This document shows, piece by piece, positions 11,165 to 19,948 of a stretch of DNA of 64,000 nt; the stretch's first letter is position 1, and each line of letters begins with the position of its first letter. The notes under the pieces are model-generated. The model did no database searches, was not told the origin of the DNA, and was given only the letters and a program-made list of their open reading frames with translations. The DNA lies in contig WGMN01000001.1 in assembly GCA_016125035.1 (NCBI GenBank), positions 322,427 to 386,426 of the forward strand, read 5' to 3'. The translations under genes and the position numbers were made by a program. The DNA comes from Pseudomonadota bacterium. GTDB taxonomy: Bacteria; Pseudomonadota; Alphaproteobacteria; UBA2136; UBA6156.

Positions 11165-11722
11165 TTAACCGATGAGGGCTTTGGCGCGTGTTCCCAGTTT
11201 CGCATAAACGGGTTCCGGCTCCCACGCGATTTGCTCAACAATATTCAAGCTCACCGCCTGCGCCAGCATACTATGCAAGAAAACGGGAGTGACCTTGGTC
11301 TGTTCTTGCAACTCAGCAAGCGGCACCGGGCGTTCGGCCTGGTTTATGAGACCGAGAAGTTGGCCCACAAAAGGCCTGTTCTTCCACTCTACATCATCGT
11401 GTATTTGAAGAAAGTGTACGTGGCCAAGCAGGGTACGGTGAAGGTCTCCCATGCGGGCGGCGACCTCAGGCTGAAACATACTTACATAGGCGGTAACCTG
11501 ACGTAAAAGGTTGTACCAGCCTTCCAGCACCGTCACATCATTGCGGCGATGGGACGTTGTTTGCCAGAGCCATGCCCCAAACGCTTCACACACAAGAACA
11601 GCCTCATTCTGGGTAACGGGCGGTTCGGGCGATTCACCCCGATGAAGGAAAGTGCTGAGAATTTCACGGGCTTGATCCAAAGTGGCAAAACCGCGAGTGA
11701 TAGGTTCCAGTGCGCTTGACAT
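11165..11722 (-). CDS. Unknown 185-aa protein
   Basis: Not recognised. Mostly helical, soluble, no signal peptide. The ATG at 11722 has GAGG seven to eight bases upstream and gives MSSALEPITRGF; the longer track ORF has no such signal. The C-terminal third (VPLAELQEQTKVTPVFLHSML) looks like a winged-helix or similar DNA-binding fold, but this is only an impression. It sits between the DUF3576 gene and leuS, inside an otherwise conserved alphaproteobacterial order, and ends in its own terminator. Confidence 0.65.
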   Translation of the reverse strand: MSSALEPITRGFATLDQAREILSTFLHRGESPEPPVTQNEAVLVCEAFGAWLWQTTSHRRNDVTVLEGWYNLLRQVTAYVSMFQPEVAARMGDLHRTLLGHVHFLQIHDDVEWKNRPFVGQLLGLINQAERPVPLAELQEQTKVTPVFLHSMLAQAVSLNIVEQIAWEPEPVYAKLGTRAKALIG

Positions 11723-11806
11723 GCGGACACCTCGGTTGGCCCTACGGGCGGGAAAAGAGATACTTAGGGGCTGTATACCGCGTAGCAGCGAACGGCGCAA
11801 GCAGAC

Positions 11807-12334
11807 CTATTTATCGGCCATGGTTTGCACCTTGAGGGCGCGGGCCTTGGTGAGGATGGTGTCTTCCAGCGCGCGGGCGGTGGCGGGCGAGACTTCCGCA
11901 TTGGCCCAGGACGAGCCGGAGCGCGTTTGCTTGAACAGCGTGACCTTGACCGCGTTGGACGACAGGGACTTGCCCAAAATGAGCACGTTGGCGCGCACAC
12001 GCTCATTGGGCGCGGCGGGCGAGGAGTACCAATCGGTGACGATGACGCCGCCGTTGCTATCTGCCTGGGTGATGGGCATGAAGGCCACGCTCTCCAGCGC
12101 CGCGCGCCAGAGGTAGATGTTCACCCCGATGGTGCCGCCGGACTCGCCGCCCTTGCCCTTTTTGTTGAAGGCGTCGAGCAGGTTGCCGGATTCTCCCGAC
12201 AGGAGGCCGGGGCCTTTGGGCATGTCGGTGGGGTTGATTTCGGCCGGTTTGGTGTCGCCATGGAAGGCGCCGCAAGCGGCCAGCGTGCTGGTGGCGGCAA
12301 GGACGGTGGCAAGGCACAGGAGGCGTGAGTTCAT
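11807..12334 (-). CDS. DUF3576 family lipoprotein
   Basis: Conserved alphaproteobacterial envelope protein of unknown function, usually encoded next to leuS. The 175-residue protein starts at ATG 12334 and has a lipobox LAAC with Cys21. The family core is clear: GVNIYLWRAALESVAFMPI, then GVIVTDWYSSPAAPNERVRA and a final ARALEDTILTKAR. Its position upstream of leuS supports an envelope-assembly role together with LptE, by inference only. Confidence 0.88.
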   Translation of the reverse strand: MNSRLLCLATVLAATSTLAACGAFHGDTKPAEINPTDMPKGPGLLSGESGNLLDAFNKKGKGGESGGTIGVNIYLWRAALESVAFMPITQADSNGGVIVTDWYSSPAAPNERVRANVLILGKSLSSNAVKVTLFKQTRSGSSWANAEVSPATARALEDTILTKARALKVQTMADK

Positions 12335-12393
12335 GGTTTTCCCTTTTTCCCTCTGGAGTAGGGCGGAGTTTAGGGGAAGGGGGGCAGGTGTCA

Positions 12394-12430
12394 AACAAAA
12401 AGGAGCGGCCCGTGGGCCGCCCCTTGGTAG
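12394..12430 (-). terminator. Terminator of the porin gene
   Basis: GGGGCGGCCC and GGGCCGCTCC stem followed on the minus strand by TTTTTGTTTG; directly after the porin stop. Confidence 0.8.
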
Positions 12431-12446
12431 TAGAACTAAGCCAGGC

Positions 12447-13550
12447 TTAGAACTTGACGCGCATGTTGACGCCGTAGAGGTCGATCGACTCGGTCGGAGT
12501 ACCGGTCACATCGGCATCGAGGTTGCGGTACAGAGCGGCGACGGACACGCCGTTGCCCATGTTGTACTGCGCGCCCAGACCGACGGCCTTGACCTTGTCG
12601 CTGTTAAGCGTGGCGGAACCGAAGTGGTTGCTTTGACCGTAGTCGGCAGCAACTTCGTAGGCATCCCAGGCGTAACCAACCTTGGCGTACCAGCCTTCGG
12701 CCTCATCCGCACCGGCGGTCTTGTGGTCGAGAGCTTGGCCAGAGTAAGCCACGGTAGCAGCCAGACCGGAGGTGTGCGCAACGCTCACGCTCGCGGTGTA
12801 TTGGCGGGTGAGTTGGTTGGTGGCAACGGTGGTCGCGCTGTTGACGAATTGGACGCCAGCCGCACCCTTGATTTTGAAGTCGCCGTAGGCGCCATCGTAG
12901 AAGGCAGCCAGTTCGGAGTCGCCACCTTGGGCCACGCTCGCACGGCCTTGGAAGCCGGCGTAGATCGGGCTGTCGTAGCGCACGCTGTCAGCGCGGTTCT
13001 GACCAACGGTGGTGGTCAGGCTGTTGGCGGTGAGAGCAGTGGTGGGGTGAGCACCAGCAGAGCTGCGGAATTGCAGACCGCCGCCGATACGGGCGTAGTC
13101 GGCGCTCATCACGTCTTGGGCGCCGGCGAGGTCTTGGGTCAGAGCGCCGTCGATGGCGGTGCTTTGTTGGCCCAGGTACACACCACCGAAGGCGCCGGAC
13201 AGGCCCACGCGGGCTTGACGTTCAGCGAAGCTGGGGGTGTTGCTGCCAGGAGTGGCGGCAGTGCTGTTGAAGGTGCCGGTGCTGCTTTGCACGAAACCGT
13301 TGGACGGGTTGGAGGCCATTTCGCCTTCAAACAGAACAGAAGCGGTCAGGCCGTTGTCCAGCGCTTGGGCGCCCTTGAACCCGAAACGGGTGGAAGACAG
13401 CGCGTTGTCGATGACCACGGTGTCGGTATTGCTACCATCGTCGAAACCGAACAGGCCCTTGTTAACCTGGCCGTACAGTTCCACGTCCACCGCGGACGCG
13501 TGAGCGGCCACGAAGGCGAGCGCCGTCGTTGCCAGAAGGGTCTTTTTCAT
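12447..13550 (-). CDS. Outer-membrane porin, Gram-negative trimeric type
   Basis: General diffusion porin with a 16-strand barrel. The 367-residue protein has a signal peptide (residues 1-20, ending AHASA) and begins VDVELYGQVNKGL, the classic first strand. It contains STRFGFKGAQAL, GGVYLGQQSTA and GFQGRASV, and ends in the aromatic residue of NMRVKF, the Bam recognition signal. It is inserted between parB and the DUF3576 gene. Codon usage is smoother and less GC-extreme than in neighbours, as expected of a highly expressed gene. The 440-bp leader upstream probably holds its promoter. Confidence 0.93.
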   Translation of the reverse strand: MKKTLLATTALAFVAAHASAVDVELYGQVNKGLFGFDDGSNTDTVVIDNALSSTRFGFKGAQALDNGLTASVLFEGEMASNPSNGFVQSSTGTFNSTAATPGSNTPSFAERQARVGLSGAFGGVYLGQQSTAIDGALTQDLAGAQDVMSADYARIGGGLQFRSSAGAHPTTALTANSLTTTVGQNRADSVRYDSPIYAGFQGRASVAQGGDSELAAFYDGAYGDFKIKGAAGVQFVNSATTVATNQLTRQYTASVSVAHTSGLAATVAYSGQALDHKTAGADEAEGWYAKVGYAWDAYEVAADYGQSNHFGSATLNSDKVKAVGLGAQYNMGNGVSVAALYRNLDADVTGTPTESIDLYGVNMRVKF

Positions 13551-13936
13551 GGGTGTATTCCCTACTCTATTATTTCTCTTTGTCCGCGTTGGCTGGTTGG
13601 CCGGTGTGCGGGTGGAGGGAAACTTGCGCTTCTCTTACCCGAACCGTCAAGCCACCTTGCGGTTCCGCCTCAAGGGACTGTGGCAAACCAACACTATTAC
13701 GGCTGCCTTACCTTGATGACGCTGCGCGGATGGTGGCTTTTGGGTGGTTTTGTGTCAAGCGGCATGGGGCTGCCCACCTTGAAATATATGCACAGAAGAC
13801 ACACTTGCTGTATACGGCGCGGCTTTTCAGGTTGGGGAACCCCTCTTTTGTGTGTAAGTGGGTGTTTATGGATAAGGGTAGGTATTTGACTTACTTAGGG
13901 CCCGCTGGAAGTTGCCTGTAAGTGTGTACACGAAGC
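13551..13936. other. Porin upstream region without a gene
   Basis: About 390 bases between the porin start and the parB terminator. No credible ORF. A TTGACA-like box on the minus strand (13753-13758) has no good -10 partner. Probably the porin promoter and 5' leader. Confidence 0.4.
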
Positions 13937-13969
13937 AAAAAGATGCGCCGCTGCAACGGCGGCGCATCC
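13937..13969 (-). terminator. Terminator of parB
   Basis: GATGCGCCGC and GCGGCGCATC-type stem followed on the minus strand by CTTTTTGCTTCG. Confidence 0.85.
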
Positions 13970-13989
13970 TGGGCGGGGTTAAAGGCTTG

Positions 13990-15030
13990 TTAGAGCTCGA
14001 TTCTGCCTGTTTCTTGGGCAACCACGCCACCTTGAGCGCTGCCCAGACGCTTGAGCAGTGAGGACAGTTCTTCAAGGTTATCAAAGAAAATACGCACTGA
14101 ACCGCCGCTCTTGGTGTCTTTTTGGCGGATGGCCACCTTGAGGCCCACGCGCTCTTGCATCAGCTGTTCCAGCGCGGAGATCTTGGGATCGGACGGGCGC
14201 CGGCCGCGGGAGGGCTGGTTGGGACGCACCAGGTTGCGCACCAGGTCTTCCGTCTCGCGCACGGACAGTTGATTTTTGATGACTTTGTTGGCAGCGCGCA
14301 GTTGCAGCTCTGGGTCTTCCCCCAAAGAGAGGAGGGCGCGGGCGTGGCCCATGGTGAGCAGGTTGGTGTTGACGCATTCCTTGATCTTCTCCGGCAGGGC
14401 CAGCAGGCGCAGCAGGTTGGTGATGTGGCTGCGCGACTTGCCGGTGACGCGGGCCATGTCTTCATGCGTGTAGTTGAATTCGCCCACCAGGCGCTCGTAG
14501 CCGGCGGCTTCTTCCAGCGGATTGAGATCGGCGCGCTGGACGTTCTCGACCAGTGCGACTTCCAGCGCTTTGCCGTCATCCAGCTCGCGGATGATGACCG
14601 GAACCTCTGTCAGCCCGGCCATTTTGGAGGCGCGCCAGCGGCGTTCGCCGCCGATGATCTCATACTGGCCCTGCATTTTGCCCGGGCGCACCAGGATGGG
14701 TTGGATGACGCCTTGCGCCTTGATGCTGGAGGACAGCGCGGCCAGGGCATCGTCGTCGAACCGGCGGCGCGGCTGCACGGTGGAGGGGATGAGCGCGGCC
14801 AGCGGAAGCATGCTTTCTGCCTTAAGAGGTGTACCGGAGGGAACAGAGGGAGACACAGCGGCGGCGGCGGTATCATCCAGCAGCGCCCCCAGACCACGGC
14901 CCAGGCCACGGTGCGCGGATTTAGGCGCCTGGGGCAACTGCACCGAGGCCAGGGCGGGGGATTTTTCCTCCACCGGGAGGGGTTGCGTGGGTTGGCTGGC
15001 CTGCAGGTTGGTGGTGGGGGTTTGTGACAT
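13990..15030 (-). CDS. parB: Chromosome partitioning protein ParB
   Basis: CTP-dependent clamp that loads at parS and spreads to mark the origin region. The 346-residue protein has the N-terminal ParA-stimulating motif HRGLGRGLGALL and the CTPase motif GGERRWRA. It also has the DLNPLEEAAGYERL segment, a helix-turn-helix region (ARVTGKSRSHITNLLRLL) and a C-terminal dimerisation domain ending with the degenerate KSGGSVRIFFDNLEEL. It follows parA on the same strand with a 39-bp gap, as in other alphaproteobacteria. Confidence 0.96.
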   Translation of the reverse strand: MSQTPTTNLQASQPTQPLPVEEKSPALASVQLPQAPKSAHRGLGRGLGALLDDTAAAAVSPSVPSGTPLKAESMLPLAALIPSTVQPRRRFDDDALAALSSSIKAQGVIQPILVRPGKMQGQYEIIGGERRWRASKMAGLTEVPVIIRELDDGKALEVALVENVQRADLNPLEEAAGYERLVGEFNYTHEDMARVTGKSRSHITNLLRLLALPEKIKECVNTNLLTMGHARALLSLGEDPELQLRAANKVIKNQLSVRETEDLVRNLVRPNQPSRGRRPSDPKISALEQLMQERVGLKVAIRQKDTKSGGSVRIFFDNLEELSSLLKRLGSAQGGVVAQETGRIEL

Positions 15031-15069
15031 GGGAGGTTCTTTCTTGTTGGGTCTTTTAAGGGAGTAAAC

Positions 15070-15885
15070 TTAGGCGGCCACCTGCGGGGCAGGGGCCTCT
15101 GGCCGGGTGAGCGCCGGCTGGGTGAGGCGTTGCATCAGCTCGGCCGCCAGACGGATATAGGCTTGGCTGCCCGGCGATTTGACATCGTAGATAAGGCCGG
15201 GCTCGCCGTGGCTGGGAGCCTCGGACAGGCGGACATTACGCGGGATGATGGTACTGAATACTTTATCGCCCAGGTGCGCGCGGACATCTTCCACCACCTG
15301 GTGGGAGAGGTTGTTGCGCTTGTCGTACATGGTGAGCAGCACGCCCAGCACTTCCAGCCGGGGGTTGAGATTTTTGCGGACGATATCGAAGGTTTTGAAC
15401 AGCTGGCTGATACCTTCCATGGCAAAGAACTCGCATTGCAGGGGGATGAGGATATCGGTGGCCGCAACCAGCGCGTTGATGGTGAGCATACCCAAGGACG
15501 GCGGGCAGTCGATAAAGACGTAGTCGTATTGCTCGCCCATTGTCGACAGGGCCTCCTTCAGGCGGCCTTCACGCGCCATGATGGGCACCAGCTCGACCTC
15601 TGCCCCCGACAGGTGAATGGTGGAGGGGACGATGGAAAGGTTGGGCACCTGGGTGGGCACGGTGGACTCTGCCAGGCTGGATTCTCCCATAATAAGAGAA
15701 TAGGTGCTGTGGGCGAGGGCGCGCTTGTCGATGCCAAAGCCGGTGGTGGTGTTGCCCTGGGGGTCGAAATCCACCACCAGGACGCGGTTGCCGCAAGCGG
15801 CGAGGGCGGTGGCAAGGTTAATGGCGGTGGTGGTTTTGCCCACGCCGCCTTTTTGGTTGCTGAGCGCGATGATACGGGTTGGCAC
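15070..15885 (-). CDS. parA: Chromosome partitioning ATPase ParA
   Basis: Deviant-Walker P-loop ATPase that pulls ParB-parS complexes along the nucleoid. The protein shows KGGVGKTTT near residues 12-20, VVDFDPQGNTTTGFG, and YVFIDCPPSLGMLTINAL. The proposed GTG start gives 271 residues and MPTRIIALSNQKGG. The track ORF runs further upstream to 16032, overlapping rsmG, but those 49 residues do not resemble the family. A GGGG stretch about 12 bases upstream could be the ribosome binding site; the start is uncertain. Confidence 0.94.
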   Translation of the reverse strand: MPTRIIALSNQKGGVGKTTTAINLATALAACGNRVLVVDFDPQGNTTTGFGIDKRALAHSTYSLIMGESSLAESTVPTQVPNLSIVPSTIHLSGAEVELVPIMAREGRLKEALSTMGEQYDYVFIDCPPSLGMLTINALVAATDILIPLQCEFFAMEGISQLFKTFDIVRKNLNPRLEVLGVLLTMYDKRNNLSHQVVEDVRAHLGDKVFSTIIPRNVRLSEAPSHGEPGLIYDVKSPGSQAYIRLAAELMQRLTQPALTRPEAPAPQVAA

Positions 15886-16009
15886 GATGAAGAATTTCCC
15901 CCTGGTTTTTGCTCTTGTTTGCACCGGCTGGTGCTTAAGGAATAGGCGTTTCCCGTGGAACTGGCAAGAGCGTTTCATCCCCGGGGTAGGACAGGGGTAA
16001 CGCGACCAC

Positions 16010-16603
16010 TTATATGGGGCGAACCTGTACAACCCAACCTTCGCCGGGAACTATACTCGGCCAGCGCTCGGTTGTCAGGTGGAACAGTGTTTCACAAGCC
16101 TTTAATTCTACGTCGAATGCCTTGCCTTTGAGCAACAACCATTGGCCGCCCGGAGCGAGCAGCGGGGAGGTGAGGGAGAGGATGGCGGAGAGCTCGGCCC
16201 AGGCCCGGCAGGTGATGGTATCGTACTGATTTTTTACATTCTTGATGTCATCATTAAGCACCTTAACGTGGGTGAGACCAAGCTGGTGGGCCACGGTTTG
16301 CAGGAAGGCCGCCTTGCGCTGATCGCGCTCTACCAGAGTATAGGAATGCTGGGGCGCGAGGATGGCGAGGATGAGGCCTGGCAGGCCGGCGCCGGAGCCG
16401 ACATCCAACACCCGCTGAGGGGCTTGTGGAATGTGTGGAACGAGTTGGGCGGAATCGTCGATATGGCGTTGTTGGAGCTGTGAAACGGTGGCGGGTGCCA
16501 CCAGGTTTATTTTAGAGTTCCATTGGCGCAGTAAAGTTGCGTACCGACTGAGCATTTCGGACTGGCTTGCCGACGGCGTGGGCAGAGGGAGGGGGTTGGG
16601 CAT
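16010..16603 (-). CDS. rsmG: 16S rRNA m7G527 methyltransferase RsmG (GidB)
   Basis: Methylates G527 of 16S rRNA using S-adenosylmethionine. The SAM-binding loop VLDVGSGAGLPGLILA is near residues 66-80, preceded by INLVAPATVSQLQQRHIDDS, the family signature. At 197 residues it has normal length. It lies 17 bp downstream of mnmG and upstream of parA in the conserved mnmG-rsmG-parA-parB order. Confidence 0.95.
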   Translation of the reverse strand: MPNPLPLPTPSASQSEMLSRYATLLRQWNSKINLVAPATVSQLQQRHIDDSAQLVPHIPQAPQRVLDVGSGAGLPGLILAILAPQHSYTLVERDQRKAAFLQTVAHQLGLTHVKVLNDDIKNVKNQYDTITCRAWAELSAILSLTSPLLAPGGQWLLLKGKAFDVELKACETLFHLTTERWPSIVPGEGWVVQVRPI

Positions 16604-16620
16604 GGGATTTTTATCTCCCG

Positions 16621-18498
16621 TTAGAGGGAGGTTTGGGCCTTGCGCAGGTGCAACCAGAGTGCTTGCAGCGCGGCCGGCGTGACACCCGAAATACGGCCGG
16701 CAGCCGCCAAAGTTGGGGGTTGGTGGGTGGCGAGTTTTTGGCGGACTTCTATGGAAAGGCCGCGGATTTCTGCGAAATTTGTGGAAAGGGGTATCTCCAG
16801 CGCCTCGTCTTCGCGCAGGCGGGTGGCGTCGGCCTGTTGGCGCTGAAGGTAGCCGTCGTAATGGGCTTCGATTTCCAATTGCTCGAGCGCATTGGCGGAA
16901 AACTGGGACAAATAAGGTAAGTATGTTTTTACTTGCGGTAGTGTGAGTTGAGGTCTTTTAAGGGTGTCGAACAGGCTTAAACTGCCCGGCATGCCACCTG
17001 CCTGGCTGGTGATAAACTGCCCCAGAGGAGATGAACTTTTGACCATGGTGCCGCGCGCGTAGGCAAAGAGGTCGGCAACTTCTTTTTGACGGCGCTGGAA
17101 AACCCCGGCACGGCGCGCGCTTATGAAACCAAGCTGAGTTCCACGCGGAGTGAGGCGGAGGTCGGCATTATCTGCCCGGAGCAGCAGGCGGTACTCTGCC
17201 CGGCTGGTGAACATGCGATAAGGTTCCGCAGTTCCACGGGTGACCAGGTCGTCGATGAGCACACCTATATAAGCCTCGGCCCTATCAAGAATGAACGGCG
17301 GCTTGCCCGCAGCCGCCAGCGCCGCATTAAGGCCGGCCATGAGCCCCTGGGCGGCCGCCTCCTCATAACCCGTGGTGCCGTTGATCTGGCCCGCCAGGTA
17401 GAGGCCGGGGATCTTTTTGGTTTCCAGCGTGTGTTTGAGCTCGGTCGGGTCGACGTAGTCATATTCAATGGCGTAGCCGGGGCGCAGGATCTCGGCCTTT
17501 TCCAGCCCCGGGATGGTGGCGAGAATGGCGTGCTGGACGTCGATGGGCAGGCTGGTGGAGATGCCGTTGGGGTAGACCTCGATGGAATCGGTGCCTTCCG
17601 GCTCGAGGAAGATCTGGTGGCCTTCTTTTTCCGCAAAGCGCACCACTTTATCTTCCACGCTGGGGCAGTAGCGCGGGCCGGTGCCCTTGATTTGCCCTGA
17701 ATACATGGGGCTGCGGCCCAGATTTGCGCGGATAACCGCGTGGGTTTGCGCGTTGGTATAGGTGACGTGGCAAGGCATTTGCGGCTGGTGGATGGCTTCG
17801 GTGAGGAAGCTGAAGGGCAGGGGCGGAGTGTCGCCGGGTTGAACTTCCAGCCGGGAGTAGTCGATGGAATGTGTATTCAGGCGGGGTGGGGTGCCGGTTT
17901 TAAGGCGGCCGAGGCGGAAGTTGAGGGCGTGCAGACGCTCGGCAAGTTTCACGGAGGCGGCTTCGCCGGCCCGGCCGGCCGTGTGTTGTTTATCGCCAAT
18001 GTGTACGAGCCCGCGCAAGAATGTGCCCGTTGTGATTACAACGGCTTGGGTGGCAAAACGCCAGCCGCTGCCGCAGACCACCACGCGGGCGCGGCCGGTT
18101 TCATCCAGTTCCACGTCGGTGACCTCTGACTGGCGGATAGTGAGATTTGGCGTGTGAAACAGCTCTTTTTGCACTTCCTCGCGGTAGCGTTTACGGTCGG
18201 CCTGCGCGCGGGGGCCGCGCACCGCCGGGCCCTTGGAAGCGTTAAGCATGCGGAATTGGATACCGGCGGCATCGGTGACACGGGCCATCAGCCCGTCGAG
18301 TGCGTCGATCTCGCGCACCAGGTGGCCCTTGGCCAGGCCGCCGATGGCAGGGTTGCAGGACATCTGGCCGATGGTGTCTAAGTTCCCCGTTAACAACAAG
18401 GTGTTAGCCCCCAAGCGCGCACTGGCCGCCGCAGCCTCGGACCCGGCGTGGCCGCCGCCGACCACGATGACATCATAACTGGCGGTAATATCTTGCAT
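16621..18498 (-). CDS. mnmG: tRNA uridine 5-carboxymethylaminomethyl modification enzyme MnmG (GidA)
   Basis: FAD-dependent partner of MnmE in modifying the wobble uridine of certain tRNAs. The 625-residue protein begins with the dinucleotide-binding [14 protein letters not shown] and contains [22 protein letters not shown], which includes a catalytic cysteine. It also has [21 protein letters not shown] and [15 protein letters not shown]. It starts the mnmG-rsmG-parA-parB run. In this genome mnmE is not adjacent but about 19 kb to the right on the other strand. Confidence 0.97.
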   Translation of the reverse strand: MQDITASYDVIVVGGGHAGSEAAAASARLGANTLLLTGNLDTIGQMSCNPAIGGLAKGHLVREIDALDGLMARVTDAAGIQFRMLNASKGPAVRGPRAQADRKRYREEVQKELFHTPNLTIRQSEVTDVELDETGRARVVVCGSGWRFATQAVVITTGTFLRGLVHIGDKQHTAGRAGEAASVKLAERLHALNFRLGRLKTGTPPRLNTHSIDYSRLEVQPGDTPPLPFSFLTEAIHQPQMPCHVTYTNAQTHAVIRANLGRSPMYSGQIKGTGPRYCPSVEDKVVRFAEKEGHQIFLEPEGTDSIEVYPNGISTSLPIDVQHAILATIPGLEKAEILRPGYAIEYDYVDPTELKHTLETKKIPGLYLAGQINGTTGYEEAAAQGLMAGLNAALAAAGKPPFILDRAEAYIGVLIDDLVTRGTAEPYRMFTSRAEYRLLLRADNADLRLTPRGTQLGFISARRAGVFQRRQKEVADLFAYARGTMVKSSSPLGQFITSQAGGMPGSLSLFDTLKRPQLTLPQVKTYLPYLSQFSANALEQLEIEAHYDGYLQRQQADATRLREDEALEIPLSTNFAEIRGLSIEVRQKLATHQPPTLAAAGRISGVTPAALQALWLHLRKAQTSL

Positions 18499-18890
18499 TT
18501 TTTGGCTCGGGCGTAGGGTTGGTTGGCGGGTGTTTGCTTATGCTTTATGCAGATAGGCCTTATAGGTAGGGTTCGTCAAGGGTGGCCTTACAGGCACGTG
18601 AAGGCGTGAAACGGCTCAGGCGGGCGTTTGAGGGGCCAGGTTGGGAGCAGAGGCGGCGCAGGGAAGCGCATACACGCGCGGGGGAGGGGTGGTGAAGGTC
18701 ATTTATCTTATCAAAGGGTTCTGTTGTAAGTAGGGGTTCACTTTCTGTGGCGGCTTGGGGGCGTGCACAAGGTTTAAGCAGGTTGCGGATTTAAGAGGTA
18801 TACATTAAGGTAGGGAAAGAAAACCGCCCTACGGGGCATTGGACCATTTTGCGGGCGCCTGCCCGATGCCGCCCCGGGAGGGCCTTGACC
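18499..18890. other. Intergenic region between divergent mnmG and an unknown gene
   Basis: About 390 bases with no credible ORF; promoters for both divergent genes are expected here. GTGAAAC words at about 18606 resemble ParB half sites. No hairpin with a T tract was seen. Confidence 0.4.
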
Positions 18891-19640
18891 ATGGATGCAC
18901 GCGAAAAAGCCCTGGCCGCGAGGCAGGCGCAAAAACTGGAAGAGCTACGCATGGAGACCCGCGTGGCGATGCAGATTTACCTGCGGCGGGGCCTGACCCT
19001 GGAGCAGGCGGCCACGCGCACGGCGCTGATTTACCTGCAAAGGTGGAGCAAGGCGGTGGGTACGGACGTGGCGTGGGAGAAATTCCGCGACCACGTGGTC
19101 CTTTATGAGTGGTGTGAGGAAGGGCCTTTTAAGGTGCCGCCGCCGTTGCCGGGGTTGGGCGTGCCGCGGATGCGTTTGCGCGGCGAGTCGTCGGGAACCT
19201 GGGATGCCTTCATCGTCAACCACGTCATCCGTGCGGCACTCGAGTACGACAAACCACCGGTGAGCATAAACACACTGACGAAGAACGTTGGCCAAAGGGC
19301 GGGGCTTCACTATTCCTCGGTGGATAACATTCTGCGTGGTTTCACCACCAAGGAAGAATGGGCCTACCTAAGGGCTACCTTTGCGGACAGGGTCGTGCAC
19401 GAAGAAACGGAGTGGGCGGCTTTGCTCTGGCCGTTGGGTGCCCCCCTTCTCGCGGAAACACTCCCCCCAAAAAGTTGGTCCAGCTTCTGCCGAGTGGTGG
19501 GGGAGAGAGTGGGTATTATCCGCCAAACAGTTGATATATCTGCTCGAAGCCACGCCACCAGAGAGCAACTGGAGGCGATCTGGGCGGTTTACCCGGGGGT
19601 GCTGAAGGGGCGGCGCGAGGCGAAGGCGGCGGGGGAGTGA
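18891..19640 (+). CDS. Unknown 249-aa protein
   Basis: Not recognised. The ATG at 18891 follows GGGAGGG at suitable spacing, and the product begins MDAREKALAARQAQKLEELR, a helical and possibly coiled-coil segment. A helix-turn-helix-like part around AGLHYSSVDNILRGFTTKEEW suggests nucleic-acid binding, but this is only inferred. There is no signal peptide or membrane segment. It is a lone plus-strand gene between mnmG and the MITE-like element, ending in a small hairpin (about 19643-19662) with a T run. Confidence 0.6.
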   Translation: MDAREKALAARQAQKLEELRMETRVAMQIYLRRGLTLEQAATRTALIYLQRWSKAVGTDVAWEKFRDHVVLYEWCEEGPFKVPPPLPGLGVPRMRLRGESSGTWDAFIVNHVIRAALEYDKPPVSINTLTKNVGQRAGLHYSSVDNILRGFTTKEEWAYLRATFADRVVHEETEWAALLWPLGAPLLAETLPPKSWSSFCRVVGERVGIIRQTVDISARSHATREQLEAIWAVYPGVLKGRREAKAAGE

Positions 19641-19642
19641 GT

Positions 19643-19668
19643 TCCTCCGCCGCTTCGGCGTTTTTGGG
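19643..19668 (+). terminator. Small terminator after the 249-aa gene
   Basis: CGCCG, loop CTT, CGGCG stem followed by TTTTTGG directly beyond the stop codon. Confidence 0.55.
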
Positions 19669-19673
19669 GTGGT

Positions 19674-19948
19674 TAAAGCTGTTTAACTCATTATTGATAG
19701 ATGTGCAGGAGGCCGAAAAAGCTTTTGGAGCCGGTGAGGAGGCCACCGTGTGGCGGGCCCACACCAGGCCGAGGAGACGGTTCCAAAAGCTTTTTCGGCC
19801 CCTGCCCTGCGGGTGGCTCAGCCAAACGATGCCCGGATTCGGTTTCGTCGGGCTGGAAATGGCCCCGCATTTCGGCGCCCGCCAAAACACAAACCGGAGC
19901 ACCGTTTGGCTGGCCACACATCTATCAATAATGAGTTAAACAGCTTTA
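19674..19948. mobile_element. 275-bp MITE-like element with 32-bp perfect terminal inverted repeats
   Basis: The two ends, 19674-19705 and 19917-19948, are perfect inverted copies beginning TAAAGCTGTTTAACTC. Inside are two further inverted pairs: GGCCGAAAAAGCTTTTGGA (19711-19729) with its complement at 19782-19800, and CAGCCAAACG (19819-19828) with its complement at 19903-19912. There is no transposase. TA at each outer edge would fit a Tc1/mariner or IS630-type target duplication, by inference. The rightmost three bases supply the stop codon of the symporter gene. A structured RNA gene is the alternative reading. Confidence 0.75.

Noticed and set aside
12117-13889. 590-aa plus-strand ORF across the porin
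   Set aside because: Antisense to a porin with signal peptide and terminal aromatic residue. Long open antisense frames are common here because of GC-rich codon bias.
15886-16032. N-terminal extension of ParA
   Set aside because: The 49 extra residues have no family similarity and overlap the rsmG 3' end; a GTG start gives the normal length.
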